From Opitutales bacterium (lineage in GTDB: Bacteria > Verrucomicrobiota > Verrucomicrobiae > Opitutales > CAG-312), in assembly GCA_017623955.1 (NCBI GenBank), contig JAGAOA010000085.1:1-15783 (forward strand): a stretch of DNA of 15,783 nt, read 5' to 3'. Both the position numbers and the translations under genes were made by a program. How positions within the stretch are numbered: position 1 is the stretch's first letter; every line of letters begins with the position of its first letter. The notes under the pieces are model-generated. The model made no database searches. It was not told the DNA's origin and worked only from the letters and a program-made list of their open reading frames with translations. Below are positions 14,563-15,783 of the stretch, in pieces.

Positions 14563-15564
14563 ATGTTTTTTTCTAAGCCTAAATCTATCATCATAGCTGG
14601 AACTGGTTCTTATGTTCCAAGTAAAATTGTTACCAACGAAGATATTGCCAAAATTGTTGATACATCAGATGAATGGATTTATGAGCGTTCAGGAATTCGT
14701 CGCCGTCACTTTTCTGAAAATGAATCAGCTTCAGATATGGCAGTAAAAGCTGCAAAAAACGCCATAGAAGACGCAGGCATAAATGTTCAAGATATAGACT
14801 TGGTCATAGTAACGACTGTTACTCCAGATATGATGTTTCCATCAACTGCATGTTTGTTACAGGCAAAACTCGGTATTAGAAATAATATTCCTTGCTTTGA
14901 TTTAGAAGCCGCATGTACTGGTTTTGTTTATGGTATGGAAGTTGCTACTTCTATGATGCAATCTGGAAAATATAAGAATGCATTAGTGGTAAGTACTGAA
15001 CGCCTAAGCCCGATATTAAATTGGGAAGACCGCACAACATGTTTTCTATTTGGTGATGGTTCGGGTGCTGCAATTTTAAGTTATGGAGTTAATCAAGGCG
15101 AAGGAATTATCGGTAATGTATTAGGTGCTGATGGGTCAAGTACCGCTGTTTTAAAGCTTCCTGCTGGAGGCTCGCTGTTGCCAACTTCGGCTCAAACGGT
15201 CGCAGATAAACTTCACTTTATCCAAATGAATGGCAAAGAAGTCTTCAAGAATGCAGTTCGCATTATGGAAGAAAAAGCTTTAGATGTTTTAGATATGTGT
15301 GATGTTAGTCCAGACGAAATTTCTCTTTTAATTCCACATCAGGCTAATATCAGAATTATTGAAACAGTTGCAAAACGTATAAAAATTCCTCGCGAAAAAG
15401 TATATGTAAACATTGAAGAGTACGGAAACACATCGTCTGCATCTATTCCTATTGCTCTAAACGAGGCTTTAAAAGCAGGTAGAATTAAATCTGGCGATTA
15501 CGTTTTGTTAGTTGCTTTTGGTGCTGGTTTGACTTGGGGTGCCACGCTCATTAAATGGCAGTAA
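14563..15564 (+). CDS. fabH: Beta-ketoacyl-ACP synthase III (KAS III)
   Basis: FabH condenses an acyl-CoA, usually acetyl-CoA, with malonyl-ACP to start type II fatty-acid synthesis. The Cys-His-Asn triad is visible: C118 in DLEAACTGFVYG, H259 in LIPHQANIRI, and N289 in EEYGNTSSASIP. The N-terminus has GTGSYVPSKIVTNED and SDEWIYERSGIRRRHF. At 333 residues it is full length. An AGAGGAG ribosome binding site lies about ten bases before the ATG. The 58-base gap after plsX contains TATAAT at 14535-14540 without a good -35 box, so an internal promoter is possible but unproven. The stop codon is part of the left end of inverted-repeat element B. Confidence 0.97.
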   Translation: MFFSKPKSIIIAGTGSYVPSKIVTNEDIAKIVDTSDEWIYERSGIRRRHFSENESASDMAVKAAKNAIEDAGINVQDIDLVIVTTVTPDMMFPSTACLLQAKLGIRNNIPCFDLEAACTGFVYGMEVATSMMQSGKYKNALVVSTERLSPILNWEDRTTCFLFGDGSGAAILSYGVNQGEGIIGNVLGADGSSTAVLKLPAGGSLLPTSAQTVADKLHFIQMNGKEVFKNAVRIMEEKALDVLDMCDVSPDEISLLIPHQANIRIIETVAKRIKIPREKVYVNIEEYGNTSSASIPIALNEALKAGRIKSGDYVLLVAFGAGLTWGATLIKWQ

Positions 15565-15770
15565 AACGTGCGAGAGCGCGTTTTCTTTGGAGGAGTAGAA
15601 CTTAATTTATAATAGAATAAAAAGAGTTTCAGTGAAACTCTTTTTTTGTGCATAAAGTTCTCCTCCAAAGAAAACGCTTTCGGCTGTTATTTGGTTTCGT
15701 ATCGCCTCACGTACATAGTACGCTACGGCTCACAAAACACAAATTCCAGCTCGAATCTCGCACGTTTTAC
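15561..15770. repeat. Element B: 210-bp nested inverted repeat after fabH
   Basis: The outer ends are a perfect 14-bp inverted repeat, GTAAAACGTGCGAG (15561-15574) against CTCGCACGTTTTAC (15757-15770). Inside, 15578-15603 and 15655-15677 form a second pair of 23 bp interrupted by a 3-base bulge (GCGTTTTCTTTGGAGGAG on the left). Inside that is a 13-bp hairpin at 15619-15645. A further palindrome, CGTACATAGTACG, lies near 15709-15721. The outer repeat contains TAA in both orientations; the left one is the fabH stop. Element A carries related ends and a related GTAC palindrome. No coding frame is credible here. It could be a REP-like or MITE-like element or a composite convergent terminator. Confidence 0.8.
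15619..15647. terminator. Bidirectional terminator at the centre of element B
   Basis: AAAAAGAGTTTCA (15619-15631) and TGAAACTCTTTTT (15633-15645) form a 13-bp perfect inverted repeat around a single G (realistically a 3-5 base loop), with a T-run on each strand. It would terminate fabH transcription and also any convergent transcript entering from beyond the window. Confidence 0.82.
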
Positions 15771-15783
15771 TTCTTCCAACCTA

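Noticed and set aside
15767..15783. Partial minus-strand gene ending Gly-Trp-Lys-Lys-stop
   Set aside because: Only four codons are visible, far too few to annotate. It is mentioned under element B because it makes a testable prediction.

Overview
The window is AT-rich bacterial chromosome. Its content suggests a Gram-negative member of the Verrucomicrobiota, perhaps an Opitutae-like lineage. The evidence is two secreted proteins with PEP-CTERM anchors, an LptF/LptG-type lipopolysaccharide exporter permease (so an outer membrane), a cysteine-free L32 that begins MGQPKRKQSK, and the core orders rpsK-rpsD-rpoA-rplQ and rpmF-plsX-fabH. The taxon is an inference; no 16S or other decisive marker is present.

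Layout. (1) 1-2500: end of the large ribosomal-protein operon (S11 C-terminus, S4, RNA polymerase alpha, L17 with a long Lys/Ala tail), closed by a strong terminator. (2) 2504-4342: a 74-residue membrane-anchored zinc-ribbon protein of unknown function, then guaA and its terminator. (3) 4357-6898: glycogen/starch phosphorylase on the minus strand, convergent with guaA. (4) 7014-8147: LptF/LptG-family permease, divergent from glgP. (5) 8145-8473: a gene-free stretch rich in inverted repeats (element A). (6) 8521-11831: a repeat-built locus with two PEP-CTERM surface-protein genes. They share nearly identical promoters, signal-peptide DNA and anchor DNA but have diverged cores, and they are followed by two further orphan copies of the anchor tail in a 152-bp tandem repeat. 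(7) 11863-13056: a secreted right-handed beta-helix protein resembling GH28 glycosidases. (8) 13104-15564: rpmF-plsX-fabH with a good promoter, linking ribosome synthesis to phospholipid and fatty-acid initiation. (9) 15561-15770: a 210-bp nested inverted repeat (element B) that shares its terminal motif with element A.

Most of the window is housekeeping. The unusual part is 8145-11862. Each PEP-CTERM gene has a run of G (9 and 8 bases) sitting between a TTGACA -35 box and a TAGCAT -10-like box. This is the architecture of phase-variable promoters, although a sigma-54-type reading of the same bases is also possible. The repeats around the second gene would allow it to be lost or gained by homologous recombination. 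Together they suggest a small contingency locus for exported surface or matrix proteins. That is a hypothesis from sequence layout only. No clearly new multi-gene system was found.
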